Source: an uncultured Prevotellaceae bacterium (lineage in GTDB: Bacteria > Bacteroidota > Bacteroidia > Bacteroidales > Bacteroidaceae). From it: DNA of 44,959 bases. Shown piece by piece: positions 1-8,518 of the stretch. The stretch covers positions 1 through 44,959 of the forward strand of contig CAMJQA010000020.1 of the NCBI GenBank assembly GCA_946407895.1, given 5' to 3'. Numbering within the stretch: the first letter of the stretch is position 1; each line of letters begins with the position of its first letter. Under the pieces are notes generated by a model. It did no database searches and was not told where the DNA came from. It worked only from the letters and a program-made list of their open reading frames with translations. The position numbers were made by a program, and so were the translations under genes.

Positions 1-90
1 CTCCCCGTCAGCAGAGGGATTGCCTCCGCACGAAACGGTGAGGAAAAGCAGCCCCAAAAGGGCGAATATCAGGAAAAAACCTCTTTTCAT
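1..90 (-). CDS. N-terminus of a lipoprotein (runs off the left edge)
   Basis: Thirty codons are visible, read leftward from an ATG at 90. They encode a basic N-terminus (MKRG), a hydrophobic stretch and the lipobox LTVSC, so Cys21 would be the lipidated residue, followed by GGNPSADGE. This is a clear signal peptidase II signal; the mature protein lies outside the window and its function cannot be told. A TATCTTTG box ends only 5 nt before the ATG, so the transcript may be leaderless or nearly so if that box is the promoter. Confidence 0.75.
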   Translation of the reverse strand, partial: MKRGFFLIFALLGLLFLTVSCGGNPSADGE

Positions 91-95
91 GGGTA

Positions 96-127
96 CAAAG
101 ATACGGATAAGTGAGGAAAACACCAAA
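96..127 (-). promoter_or_regulatory. Bacteroidetes-type promoter inside repeat copy 1
   Basis: On the minus strand TTTG (complement of 124-127) is followed after 20 nt by TATCTTTG (complement of 96-103). This matches the Bacteroidetes -33 TTTG / -7 TAnnTTTG pattern and points at the lipoprotein gene starting at 90. The same arrangement recurs at 246-277 in the second repeat copy. It is a pattern match only. Confidence 0.55.
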
Positions 128-226
128 TTTTGGAGCAGCGAGAGCAAATAAAACGGGTTTTGTTATGCCGAGTCGTGACAAAGTAAGACCGCAGGTCAAA
201 TAAATTTGAGTGTTTTCGAGCGGAAG
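96..226. repeat. 131-bp direct repeat, copy 1
   Basis: The 131 bp at 96-226 recur at 246-376 with no difference I can see. Each copy starts with CAAAGATA and ends with CGAGCGGAAG. Inside are short inverted repeats such as GACC-GCA-GGTC and AAAACGGGTTTT. Open frames across it (about 63-70 residues) share the same sequence only because the DNA repeats; they have no coding support. Confidence 0.9.
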
Positions 227-245
227 TATCTTCGAGACAAAGTCT

Positions 246-376
246 CAAAGATACGGATAAGTGAGGAAAACACCAAATTTTGGAGCAGCGAGAGCAAATA
301 AAACGGGTTTTGTTATGCCGAGTCGTGACAAAGTAAGACCGCAGGTCAAATAAATTTGAGTGTTTTCGAGCGGAAG
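246..376. repeat. 131-bp direct repeat, copy 2
   Basis: Second copy of the element at 96-226, offset by 150 bp. The 19-bp spacer between the copies holds the end of a GAGAC-AAA-GTCTC hairpin. After this copy, 377-436 adds more small hairpins: CGAAC-TTT-GTTCG, GATCTT-CC-AAGATC and GAGAC-GAA-GTCTC, followed by another CAAAGATA. The rest of the gap up to 526 is AT-rich and shows nothing I recognise. Confidence 0.9.
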
Positions 377-526
377 GACCACGAACTTTGTTCGCTTGGA
401 TCTTCCAAGATCTTCGAGACGAAGTCTCAAAGATATTACAATATTAGCAAACCACAAAATATTTGGGGGATATTATATACATCTGTCTGCTTGAATATTT
501 AAGTCCAGGCAAAAGCTAATACCCCA

Positions 527-994
527 CTATATTATTTCAGCGATGCGTTCGAGCCACAGTCGGTCGGTCTCATCAAAGGTGGAGAGCTTTTCGCTGTCAA
601 TATCCAGCACGCCTACAACCTCTCCCTCACGCATGAGGGGCACCACAATCTCGCTCCTGGAAGCTGAGGAGCAGGCTATATGCCCGGGAAACTGATCTAC
701 GTCGGGCACTACCTGCGACCGGGCCTCGGCCCATGCCGTACCGCACACGCCACGCCCCTTCCGGATGCGGGTGCAGGCCATAGGACCCTGGAAGGGCCCC
801 AGCACCAGTTCGTTGTCCACAACCCGATAGAACCCCGTCCACCAGAAATGAAACGTCTCGTGCAGCATCGCAGCCACGTTGGCCATGCGTGCTATCTGGT
901 CAGGCTCGCCCTCCAGGACGGACTCTACCTGAGGCAGAAGGCTGGCGTATCGCTCCTCCTTGCTCTCACCTACTATTTTTAATTGTTCTGCCAT
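527..994 (-). CDS. msrC: Free methionine-(R)-sulfoxide reductase (GAF domain)
   Basis: This 155-residue cytoplasmic protein is a single GAF domain of the fRMsr (YebR/MsrC) family, which reduces free methionine-R-sulfoxide to methionine with thioredoxin. The family hallmark is present: ACTRI and GRGVCG, with cysteines at 74, 84 and 108 that correspond to the three redox cysteines of the family. The C-terminal GVLDIDSEKLSTFDETD is also typical. Length is normal. It is followed downstream by the promoter-bearing repeat region and preceded by aroB on the same strand with about 190 bp between, so it may be transcribed separately. The start MAEQLKI is the natural one because the frame upstream holds no better Met. 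Confidence 0.92.
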   Translation of the reverse strand: MAEQLKIVGESKEERYASLLPQVESVLEGEPDQIARMANVAAMLHETFHFWWTGFYRVVDNELVLGPFQGPMACTRIRKGRGVCGTAWAEARSQVVPDVDQFPGHIACSSASRSEIVVPLMREGEVVGVLDIDSEKLSTFDETDRLWLERIAEII

Positions 995-1028
995 AAGGGA
1001 AAAAGTTTAAAGTTCAAAGTTTAAAGTT

Positions 1029-1113
1029 CAACTTTTGGAGCAGCGAGAGCCATCGGAAGCTTGCTTGCGAATGGCCGAGTCGTGACAAAAGTCGACCGAA
1101 GGTCAAGGTTCAA
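1029..1113. repeat. Degenerate relative of the 96-376 element
   Basis: This stretch shares TTTTGGAGCAGCGAGAGC and GCCGAGTCGTGACAAA with the 131-bp element, and has GACC-GAA-GGTC where the other has GACC-GCA-GGTC. The segment between the shared blocks differs completely in sequence but is also partly self-complementary (CATCG and CGAATG ends). It is flanked by runs of GTTCAAAG/GTTTAAAG on both sides (1007-1031 and 1108-1135). Confidence 0.75.
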
Positions 1114-1180
1114 AGTTCAAGGTTTAAGGTTCAAACCAAACCGACTTGCGCCCTTGAACCTTGAACCTTGAACGTTCATA

Positions 1181-2230
1181 TCAGTTTTCGCGGTAGAAGT
1201 CGAGCATATCCAGGATTTCATCGCGGGTAGCTGTCTGGTCGAGATGCACTTGCCCGATGTCAGAGAGCAGGGTGAAGTTCACGGTCTGCCCCACATTCTT
1301 CTTGTCGTGCGTCATGAGTTCGTAGAGCCGGTCGTACTGGTTGCAGTCGAAAACGAAGGAGCCATAGTGCTCGCGCACAAACTGTATGACCTGCTGCAGT
1401 TTATACTTGGGGAAGCCCAGCCGCTTGGCACTCAGATAGAGTTCGCACACCAGGCCCCAGGCCACGGCATATCCGTGCAATACGGGCCGGCCGCTCAGCA
1501 GGGCCAGGCTCTCGAAGGCATGCCCGGCTGTATGTCCCAGGTTGAGGGCCTTTCGAAGCCCCCGCTCCGTGGGGTCAGCCTCTACGATGCGTTCTTTTAC
1601 GGCCACGCTCTCGGCTACAAGTTCTTGCAGGCGGGCATAGTCTATCTCATCCAGGTCGAAGCGGAGCAGCTCGGCCCAATGCGCTTCGTTGCTGATGAGC
1701 CCGTGCTTCAGCATCTCGGCATAGCCGGAGTATATCCCCTGGCGGTCAAGAGTGCGCAGGAACTGGGTGCATAGCAGCACGCGCCGCGGCTTGCTGAATA
1801 CACCTATCTCGTTCTTCAGCCCGCCGAAATTGATGCCCGTCTTACCGCCGACGCTGGCATCCACCAGGCTGAGCAGGGTGGTTGGAATGTTCACGTAGGC
1901 CATGCCGCGTTTGAAGGTGCTGGCTGCGAAGCCACCCAGGTCGGTAACCATGCCACCGCCCAGGTTTACCATCAGGCTGTGGCGCGTGGCCCCGCCCTGC
2001 TGCAGGGATGTCCATACGGCGGAGAGCGACTCCAGCGTCTTGTTCTCGTCAGTAGCCCCTATGGTAATAAGGCTGGCCTCGGTCAGGCAGGGGAATGACT
2101 CCACCAGGGGCCAGCAGAGGCGGCGGGTGGTTGTGTCCGTTAGCACAAAGAGACGGTCGTGAGGAATAAAGTCCATAGCCTGGCTGAGATCGGCCTGCAG
2201 ATTGCGGCTGATGATGATATCCTGGTTCAT
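1181..2230 (-). CDS. aroB: 3-dehydroquinate synthase
   Basis: This 349-residue enzyme converts DAHP to 3-dehydroquinate, the second step of the shikimate pathway, in the cytoplasm with NAD+ and a divalent metal. Seen: the NAD-binding GGGMVTDLGGF (about residues 91-101), PTTLLSLVDASVGGKTGIN (about 117-135) and the metal-site NLGHTAGHAFE. The frame is open for 21 more codons upstream, but the ATG at 2230 follows AGGACGCT, matches the usual family N-terminus (a short strand before the Rossmann fold) and gives the usual length; the longer start is rejected. A housekeeping gene, apparently monocistronic or leading msrC. Confidence 0.95.
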   Translation of the reverse strand: MNQDIIISRNLQADLSQAMDFIPHDRLFVLTDTTTRRLCWPLVESFPCLTEASLITIGATDENKTLESLSAVWTSLQQGGATRHSLMVNLGGGMVTDLGGFAASTFKRGMAYVNIPTTLLSLVDASVGGKTGINFGGLKNEIGVFSKPRRVLLCTQFLRTLDRQGIYSGYAEMLKHGLISNEAHWAELLRFDLDEIDYARLQELVAESVAVKERIVEADPTERGLRKALNLGHTAGHAFESLALLSGRPVLHGYAVAWGLVCELYLSAKRLGFPKYKLQQVIQFVREHYGSFVFDCNQYDRLYELMTHDKKNVGQTVNFTLLSDIGQVHLDQTATRDEILDMLDFYREN

Positions 2231-2259
2231 ATAGCGTCCTGTTTCATTATTCGGCGGCA

Positions 2260-2267
2260 CAAAATTA
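2260..2267 (-). promoter_or_regulatory. -7 box upstream of aroB
   Basis: The minus strand reads TAATTTTG here, matching TAnnTTTG, 30 nt upstream of the chosen aroB start. TTTTG motifs lie further upstream, but none at the canonical 19-20 nt spacing, so this is a half-supported promoter. Confidence 0.4.
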
Positions 2268-2351
2268 CGACGATTATTCCAAAATACGTTCAAAATACTC
2301 TAAAATATCGTAAAAGACGCGTCGTTTATAAAAAAAACAAAAAAAATGCCG

Positions 2352-2359
2352 TATCTTTG
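2352..2359 (+). promoter_or_regulatory. -7 box upstream of the outer-membrane protein gene
   Basis: TATCTTTG matches TAnnTTTG, about 75 nt before the ATG at 2434. Upstream is A-rich with a GTTTA rather than a clean TTTG. It is divergent to aroB. Confidence 0.5.
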
Positions 2360-2433
2360 CACAACGGATTAAACCTTTTGGGTAAAAAGATATCTGCTTG
2401 TTAGTGTTATCCCCAATAAAATTGTTACAGGAT

Positions 2434-5421
2434 ATGAAACGCAGTATTGCATCATTGCTATTAGTATGTCTGTGCCCCATAGCCATGTGGGCTCAGAAAA
2501 TCACGGTCAGCGGTCTGGTCATGGACGGCGATGCCAACGAACCCCTCATGGGAGCCTCGGTTGTCCTGCTGGCTCCTAAGGACAGCTCACAAGTGGCAGG
2601 CGTAGCCACCAATTTGGAAGGCAAGTTCAACCTGCCCGCCGTGAAGAAAGGCAACTACATCCTGCGTGTCAGCTACATGGGCTTCGTCAGTCAGTTCAAG
2701 AACCTGACCCTGCAGAAGGGCGAGAAGACTCAAGATATAGGCACCATCACCCTACGCGAAGACTCGAAACTAATGAGGGAGGCCGAGGTGACAGGAAAAC
2801 TGGCCCAGATGGAGATGAAAGCCGACACCTTCGTCTATAATGCCGACGCATTTCGCCTGCCCGAGGGTTCTAACCTGGAGGAACTGGTGAAGAAGCTGCC
2901 CGGTGCAGAGGTTGATGAGGACGGCACCATCAAGATAAACGGCAAGACGGTGAGCAAGATAATGGTGGAGGGCAAGGAGTTCTTCGAGGGCGACACGAAA
3001 ACGGCCATGAAGAACCTGACCAGCAAAATGATTAAGAAGCTGAAAGCCTATGACAAGAAAAGCGACTATACGCGCATAACAGGCATTGAGGACGGCGAGG
3101 AGGAGACCGTGCTGGACCTGAGTGTGCAGAAGGGATTCAAGGAGGGATGGATACTGGACACCAACGTGGGCTACGGCACACACGACCGCTATTCGGCCAG
3201 GGTTAACCTGAGCCGTTTCCTGGATCACTTCATGTTCATGCTCACAGCTGGAAGCAACAACGTGAACGACCGCGGCTTCGGCGGAGGAGGCCGAGGCGGA
3301 TGGGGCGGCGGAGGAGGCATCGTGAAGAGCCACATGGCCGGACTGAACTTTGCCTGGGACAATGGCAAGCCCGATTATACCGCCGGCATCATGAAGATAG
3401 GCGGCAACGTCAGGTGGAACCGCAGCGACTCAGAGAGCGAGACGAAGAGCAATAGCGAGATGTTCCTGGACAACGTACACTCCACCTTCAGCAACAGCAT
3501 GAGCCAGTCGGAGAACAAGCAAATCAGAGTCAACTCACGCCTGCGCTTCGAGTGGATGCCCGACTCGATGACCAACATCATGTTCAACCCCAGCCTGAGC
3601 CACAACAACTCAAACAACAAGAGCGCAAGCCAAAGCGTAACCTTCAACAGCGACCCGTACGACTACATGGACGACCCCCTGACGCAATACAACCTGGTGG
3701 GATACCGCAACATTCGCGACAGCATAGCAGTTAACGACAACTACCGCCAGAGCAAGAGCGAAGGCAACAACACGAACGTGTGGTTCTGGGCTCAGGTGAA
3801 CAGACGGCTGGGCAAGCCGGGACGCAACGTGACCCTCGACGGCGGAGCAGGGCGCAACCAGAGCGAGAACACCTCCTTCAGCCGCAGCGAGATAGCCTAC
3901 TTCCAGCAGAACCGCTCCACCTTCACCAACCAGTATATCCCCTCCCCCACCCTGAACTACGACTGGCGCACCAGGCTGAGCTACTCGGAACCCATCATCG
4001 GCGCGCTCATCGTGCAACTCCACTACCAGTACCAGTATCGCTACAGCGACAGCGACCGCTCGATGTACAGCATAGACAGCCTGCTGACCAAATACCCGGG
4101 CCTCTATACCCCCGAACAGCTCTACCTGGGATACATACCTGGCCTGGACAGTCTGGACTACATTCGCAACCTGGAGAACAGCCAGTACGCCACCTATCGC
4201 GAATACAACCACGATGCCGGCCTTATGTTCCGGTATAACGTGGGCGAGAACCGACTGAACTTCGGTGTAAGCCTGCAACCCCAGACCACCCACATGGACT
4301 ATGCCAAGAACCAACTGGACACGACTGTGGTACGCCATACCTTCAACTGGGCACCGCGCGTGGACTACCGATGGAAGTTCAGCAATACGGGACAGCTCAG
4401 GGCATGGTTCAACGGATGGCTGCAGCAGCCCGGCATTACCAGCCTGCTGGAAGTGACCGACAGCAGCGACCCCCTGAACGTAAGCATGGGTAACAGCGGA
4501 CTGAGGAGCAGTTGGAGCAACAACATGAACATCGAGTATAACAACTACCTGCCCACCCGGCAGATGGGATGGCACGCCAACAGCTGGTTCTCGCATACCA
4601 AGAACAGCATCTCCAGCGCCACCGTCTATAACACGGAGACGGGTGCACGATACACACGCCCGATGAACATCAACGGAAACTGGAACATAAGCGGGAACTT
4701 TGGCTTCAACACGGCTCTGGGCAGCAAGAAAGCCTTCAACTTCAATACGAACACCAACATCGGGTATGCCCACAACGTAGGATACATGAGCAGTAACAGC
4801 GACGGCAGCAACTGGGGCAACATATACCGGCCTGACGGGTCTGTTGACATGGATTACATCTTCAGTACCGTCGATCTGCAGAAATCAGCCACCAAGAATA
4901 CGAATATCAACGAATGGATGCGCCTGAACTACCGCAACGATATACTGGAAGTTGGCGTGAACGGCAACCTGAACTACAGCCACGCACGGAACAACATACA
5001 GGAGAGTGCCAACCTGGACAGCTGGATGTTCAGCTACGGCGGAAACGTAATCCTGAATATGCCCTGGGGAACGAGCCTTGCCACCGACCTGACGCAGCAG
5101 AGCCGCCGCGGATATGACGATGCGGCCATGAACACCAACGAACTCATCTGGAACGCTCAGCTGAGCCAGAGTTTCCTGAAGGACAAGGCGGCCACCATAA
5201 GCGTGCAATGGTACGATATCCTGCGCGAGCGCAGCAACATCAGCCGCAGCCTCAGCTCATTCTTGCGCAACGACACATGGTCAAACGCCATCCACAGCTA
5301 CGTAATGGTACGCTTCACCTACCGCCTGAACCTGATGGGCAACAAAGCCAACGCCCAGGCTGGCAGAGGCCCCGGTGGATGGGGAGGCGGCGGATGGGGA
5401 GGCCGTGGCGGTCGCTTCTAA
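2434..5421 (+). CDS. Outer-membrane beta-barrel protein with CarboxypepD-reg-like N-terminus (TonB-receptor-like)
   Basis: A 995-residue protein with a signal peptide ending at MWAQ (residues 1-20). Residues about 21-105 form a carboxypeptidase-regulatory-like beta-sandwich (GLVMDGDANEPLMGASVVL, GYxLRVSYMGF type). A plug-like region follows (PGAEVDEDGTIKINGKTVSKIMVEGKEFF, about 165-195), then a long barrel rich in aromatic and Asn residues. This is the layout of the outer-membrane beta-barrel family related to TonB receptors, but it is not a SusC: no SusD gene follows. Odd features are two Gly/Trp/Arg-rich stretches, one near residues 285-302 and one at the very C-terminus (GGWGGGGWGGRGGRF). 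The ATG at 2434 is chosen because it starts the signal peptide; the open frame runs 12 codons further upstream. Ligand unknown. Confidence 0.85.
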   Translation: MKRSIASLLLVCLCPIAMWAQKITVSGLVMDGDANEPLMGASVVLLAPKDSSQVAGVATNLEGKFNLPAVKKGNYILRVSYMGFVSQFKNLTLQKGEKTQDIGTITLREDSKLMREAEVTGKLAQMEMKADTFVYNADAFRLPEGSNLEELVKKLPGAEVDEDGTIKINGKTVSKIMVEGKEFFEGDTKTAMKNLTSKMIKKLKAYDKKSDYTRITGIEDGEEETVLDLSVQKGFKEGWILDTNVGYGTHDRYSARVNLSRFLDHFMFMLTAGSNNVNDRGFGGGGRGGWGGGGGIVKSHMAGLNFAWDNGKPDYTAGIMKIGGNVRWNRSDSESETKSNSEMFLDNVHSTFSNSMSQSENKQIRVNSRLRFEWMPDSMTNIMFNPSLSHNNSNNKSASQSVTFNSDPYDYMDDPLTQYNLVGYRNIRDSIAVNDNYRQSKSEGNNTNVWFWAQVNRRLGKPGRNVTLDGGAGRNQSENTSFSRSEIAYFQQNRSTFTNQYIPSPTLNYDWRTRLSYSEPIIGALIVQLHYQYQYRYSDSDRSMYSIDSLLTKYPGLYTPEQLYLGYIPGLDSLDYIRNLENSQYATYREYNHDAGLMFRYNVGENRLNFGVSLQPQTTHMDYAKNQLDTTVVRHTFNWAPRVDYRWKFSNTGQLRAWFNGWLQQPGITSLLEVTDSSDPLNVSMGNSGLRSSWSNNMNIEYNNYLPTRQMGWHANSWFSHTKNSISSATVYNTETGARYTRPMNINGNWNISGNFGFNTALGSKKAFNFNTNTNIGYAHNVGYMSSNSDGSNWGNIYRPDGSVDMDYIFSTVDLQKSATKNTNINEWMRLNYRNDILEVGVNGNLNYSHARNNIQESANLDSWMFSYGGNVILNMPWGTSLATDLTQQSRRGYDDAAMNTNELIWNAQLSQSFLKDKAATISVQWYDILRERSNISRSLSSFLRNDTWSNAIHSYVMVRFTYRLNLMGNKANAQAGRGPGGWGGGGWGGRGGRF

Positions 5422-5460
5422 GGGAAGAGTTTGTTCTCCCTTATTCCCTCCGCTCCCCTT
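5420..5460 (+). terminator. Possible weak terminator after the outer-membrane protein gene
   Basis: AAGGGA (5420-5425, overlapping the stop codon) can pair with TCCCTT (5437-5442), and a pyrimidine-rich run ending in CCTTTTTTC follows at about 5457-5465. The stem is short and the spacing to the T run is long, so support is weak. Confidence 0.3.
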
Positions 5461-5477
5461 TTTTCTTTCCTATTTCT

Positions 5478-5508
5478 TTTGCCAGTTCAGAAGAAATTTG
5501 TATTTTTG
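5478..5508 (+). promoter_or_regulatory. Promoter of the GH51-GH29-GH43 operon
   Basis: TTTG at 5478-5481, exactly 19 nt, then TATTTTTG at 5501-5508. This is a full Bacteroidetes -33/-7 match. It lies about 70 nt before the GH51 ATG. Confidence 0.7.
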
Positions 5509-5576
5509 CCGTCGAGAATGCAATATCCCGTCCCTTTGTCCGCAAAAGACAGAGGCACCTTAAACTATACACGCAG

Positions 5577-7100
5577 ATGAAAAAGCTATTGACAATCATA
5601 ATGCTGTGCCTGTCCCACGCCTTGTGGGCACAGAATGCAACCTATATTCAGACTGGCGCAAAGAAAGTGAAGTTCAACCCCATGCTCTTCGGTCAGTTTA
5701 TCGAACACTTCGACAGGCAAATCTATGGCGGAATCTACCAGCCTGGCAATCCGCTCTCCGACGAAGACGGCTTCCGCAAGGATGTCATCGAGGCGGTACG
5801 GGCCCTGCGGGTACCCATCGTCAGATGGCCGGGCGGATGCTTCGTGTCGTCCTACCATTGGTACTATGGCGTAGGGCCCGAGCGCACTCCCGTCTGGGAC
5901 AAGACCTGGCAGGTGGAGGAGCCAAATACCTTTGGCACCGACGAGTTCATCAAATGGTGCCGCAAGGTGGGCTGCGAACCATACATCTGCACTAATGCCG
6001 GCACAGGCACTATGGAGGAAATGAGCGACTGGGTGGAATACTGCAACCTCAACGTGGGCAAGTGGGGACGCCAACGAATTGCAAACGGTTATGCCGAGCC
6101 GCACAACGTAAGATACTGGAGCATAGGCAATGAGAACTGGGGCGGCCACGAGCTGGGCGCAAAGACCGTGGAGGAATGGGGGCACCTGGTCTGCGAGAGT
6201 GCCAAGCTGATGCTATCAGTGCAGAAGGATCTGAAGTTGTTTGCAGCTGCCCTGCCCGACAGGGGATGGACTTTGCCCTTGCTGAAGACGGCCGGACAAT
6301 GGCTGGACTACGTATCTATCCACGGGTACTGGGACCCCCAGTATGCTGTACACAACCCAAGCTCGTATATCGACTGCATGATGATGTGCGACGGCCCCGA
6401 GGAGAGCATAAGCCGTACGATAGATGTGCTCAAAGAGGCCGGATATGGCAACGGAAAGATAAAGATTGCCTTCGACGAGTGGAACCTACGCAACTGGCAT
6501 CACCCCGTGCTGGGCGGGTACCGACAGGGCTTTGACTACGAGGCCAGACGCAAAAATGATATTGCTTCGGTCTATACGATGGCCGATGCCGTCTTCTCGG
6601 CCTGCTTCCTGAATACATGCCTCCGACATGCCGATATAGTGGACATAGCCTGCTACAGTCCCATCGTGAATGTGCGAGGCCCGCTATTCGTATATCCGGA
6701 GGGCATACTGAGGCGGACAACATACTACGCGCTATGGATGTATGCCAATGAACTGCTGCCCTACGTAGTGCCTACACACACGACGGTTCCAGAACTGCAG
6801 CACGGCAACAAGAAGACTGCTGTACTGGACGTCGTGCTGACGACAGACGAAGCCTCGCAGAACTACGTCTATGCCATAGCCAACAAAGACCCGCAGCAAG
6901 ACGTGAGCCTCGCCCTTGACTTCCAGAGAATGGGGAAGAAAGCACCCAAGAAGGTACGCGCCCTCATACTCTCAGGCAACGGACCAGACGACTATAACGA
7001 CATAGGCAACGAGCACGTCAAGCCCCAAGAACAGCAGCTGCCTGTTAAAGACGGCCAGATAACCTTGCCGCCACACTCCATCTCCATGGTCTATCTATGA
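5577..7100 (+). CDS. GH51 alpha-L-arabinofuranosidase, secreted
   Basis: A 507-residue enzyme of glycoside hydrolase family 51, which releases terminal arabinofuranose from arabinoxylan, arabinan or arabinogalactan by a retaining mechanism. Signal peptide: MKKLLTIIMLCLSHALWAQ. The barrel shows RWPGGCFVSSYHW (about 83-95), WSIGNENWG with the expected acid/base Glu186, and KIAFDEWNLRNW with the expected nucleophile Glu301. A C-terminal beta-sandwich ends in PPHSISMVYL, typical of the family. The same frame is open far upstream, over the end of the previous gene, but the ATG at 5577 begins the signal peptide and follows the promoter. First gene of a three-gene operon; 16 nt separate it from the next gene. 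Confidence 0.93.
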   Translation: MKKLLTIIMLCLSHALWAQNATYIQTGAKKVKFNPMLFGQFIEHFDRQIYGGIYQPGNPLSDEDGFRKDVIEAVRALRVPIVRWPGGCFVSSYHWYYGVGPERTPVWDKTWQVEEPNTFGTDEFIKWCRKVGCEPYICTNAGTGTMEEMSDWVEYCNLNVGKWGRQRIANGYAEPHNVRYWSIGNENWGGHELGAKTVEEWGHLVCESAKLMLSVQKDLKLFAAALPDRGWTLPLLKTAGQWLDYVSIHGYWDPQYAVHNPSSYIDCMMMCDGPEESISRTIDVLKEAGYGNGKIKIAFDEWNLRNWHHPVLGGYRQGFDYEARRKNDIASVYTMADAVFSACFLNTCLRHADIVDIACYSPIVNVRGPLFVYPEGILRRTTYYALWMYANELLPYVVPTHTTVPELQHGNKKTAVLDVVLTTDEASQNYVYAIANKDPQQDVSLALDFQRMGKKAPKKVRALILSGNGPDDYNDIGNEHVKPQEQQLPVKDGQITLPPHSISMVYL

Positions 7101-7116
7101 ACTTTAAAATTTGAAC

Positions 7117-8475
7117 ATGAAACGTATCTATCTCTTGGGCCTTGTTGCCCTCATCCTCTGGGCTTGCGACGACAAGCCTGAGAACGTCGTAACACCCAAC
7201 AAGGCACAACTGGAATGGGCCGATGCAGAAATTGGCGTACTGCTTCACCTGGACATGCCCGTCTTTCATCCCGAGTACAATCATCGCGCGTACGGCACAC
7301 ACCCCGACCCGATGACGTTTAATCCCACCGAGCTCAATACCGACCAATGGATTGAGACCGCCCAGAAACTTGGAGCCAAGTATGCCGTACTGACGGCGAA
7401 GCATGGCAGCGGCTTCACCCTATGGCCCACCAAGACACATGAATACAACGTGAGCAATTGCCCTTACAAGGATGGAAAGGGCGATATCGTAGCCGAATTC
7501 GTAGCCAGTTGCCGCAAGTACGGCATACGTCCAGGCATCTATGCCAATATGGCCACGAACGGCTATCTGTGGGTTGATAACCCCGGAGTGGTTCAGCCCG
7601 GTTCACCCATCACCCAGGAGCAGTATGCAGATATCATCCAACGCCAGCTTACCGAGCTTTGGAGCAACTACGGAGAACTCTTCGAGGTATGGTTCGACGG
7701 CGGCATCCTCAGTCCGGCACAGGGCGGCACAGATGCCTTGGGCCTGCTGCGTAAGCTGCAACCCAATGCCATAGCATTCCAGGGTCCATACGGATATGAA
7801 AACCTCATCCGCTGGGTGGGCAATGAAGTGGGCACTGCCCCCGACCCATGCTGGGCTACGGCCGACTCCACCACAAATTCCGACGGGGTACAAGTCATTC
7901 AGGGACTGAACGGTAATCCCAATGCCCCCTTCTGGTGCCCAGGCGAATCCGACTTCACCCTGCGCCGGCGGGAGTCCTTCGAAGGAGGATGGATTTGGCA
8001 TACCGGACAGGATGACATGCTCTATGACATAGACGAGCTGATGAAGCGTTACGAGACCAGCGTGGGCAGGAATACGAACATGCTCCTGGGACTCGTCATC
8101 GACAACCGAGGACTGATCCCCCAACCCGACGTACAGAGGGCTACCGAATACGGGCAGGCCATTGAACGGCGCTACGGACATCCGACGGCCACCACCAAGG
8201 GCAAGGGCAACGAGTTTGTCATCAAGCTGAAGGAGACCACCTCCATCGACCGCCTTTACATACAGGAAGACATCCGCTATGGCGAACGTGTACTGGCCTG
8301 GCATATCGAGGCAACAATGGCCGACGGCACGACAAAGACCATTGCCGAGGGCACTAACATAGGGCATAAGCGCATCTGCACCTTCCCCGCAGTTCAAACG
8401 GCCCAGCTTCGCCTCATCATCGATGAGAGCAAGGCCAAGCCTCGCATCAGGAAGTTCGCGATATTTGAAGAATAA
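7117..8475 (+). CDS. GH29 alpha-L-fucosidase, lipoprotein
   Basis: A 452-residue family 29 retaining glycosidase that removes alpha-L-fucose. Lipobox LILWAC gives lipidation at Cys17; the following DDKPE is acidic, like surface-export signals of Bacteroides lipoproteins. Catalytic domain motifs: AEIGVLLHLDMPVFHPEYNH, YAVLTAKHGSGFTLWPTK, and EVWFDGG with the expected nucleophile Asp194. The last 90 or so residues (from IKLKETTSIDRLYIQED) look like a discoidin-type beta-sandwich. The TTG six bases upstream was rejected in favour of the ATG at 7117. Although annotated by family as fucosidase, substrate and linkage are not readable. It is only distantly like the GH29 array at the right end of the window. 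Confidence 0.88.
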   Translation: MKRIYLLGLVALILWACDDKPENVVTPNKAQLEWADAEIGVLLHLDMPVFHPEYNHRAYGTHPDPMTFNPTELNTDQWIETAQKLGAKYAVLTAKHGSGFTLWPTKTHEYNVSNCPYKDGKGDIVAEFVASCRKYGIRPGIYANMATNGYLWVDNPGVVQPGSPITQEQYADIIQRQLTELWSNYGELFEVWFDGGILSPAQGGTDALGLLRKLQPNAIAFQGPYGYENLIRWVGNEVGTAPDPCWATADSTTNSDGVQVIQGLNGNPNAPFWCPGESDFTLRRRESFEGGWIWHTGQDDMLYDIDELMKRYETSVGRNTNMLLGLVIDNRGLIPQPDVQRATEYGQAIERRYGHPTATTKGKGNEFVIKLKETTSIDRLYIQEDIRYGERVLAWHIEATMADGTTKTIAEGTNIGHKRICTFPAVQTAQLRLIIDESKAKPRIRKFAIFEE

Positions 8476-8518
8476 AGAAAGAGAGAAAAGGTCATAGAGA
8501 CTACAATAATAATAAAGT

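Noticed and set aside
8..457. Two minus-strand frames of 63 and 70 codons sharing the same peptide
   Set aside because: They lie across the direct repeats and the similarity follows from the DNA repeat; the peptide has no domain, and one frame covers the lipoprotein start in another frame.
3610..4773. Minus-strand frame of 387 codons opposite the outer-membrane protein
   Set aside because: Val/Ala-rich shadow without domain or signal; the sense gene is well supported.
2434..5421. SusC annotation
   Set aside because: No SusD follows and the barrel pattern fits the shorter TonB-receptor-like family; the call was kept general.
5208..5576. N-terminal extension of the GH51 frame
   Set aside because: It overlaps the end of the outer-membrane protein gene and contains the promoter; the signal peptide starts at 5577.
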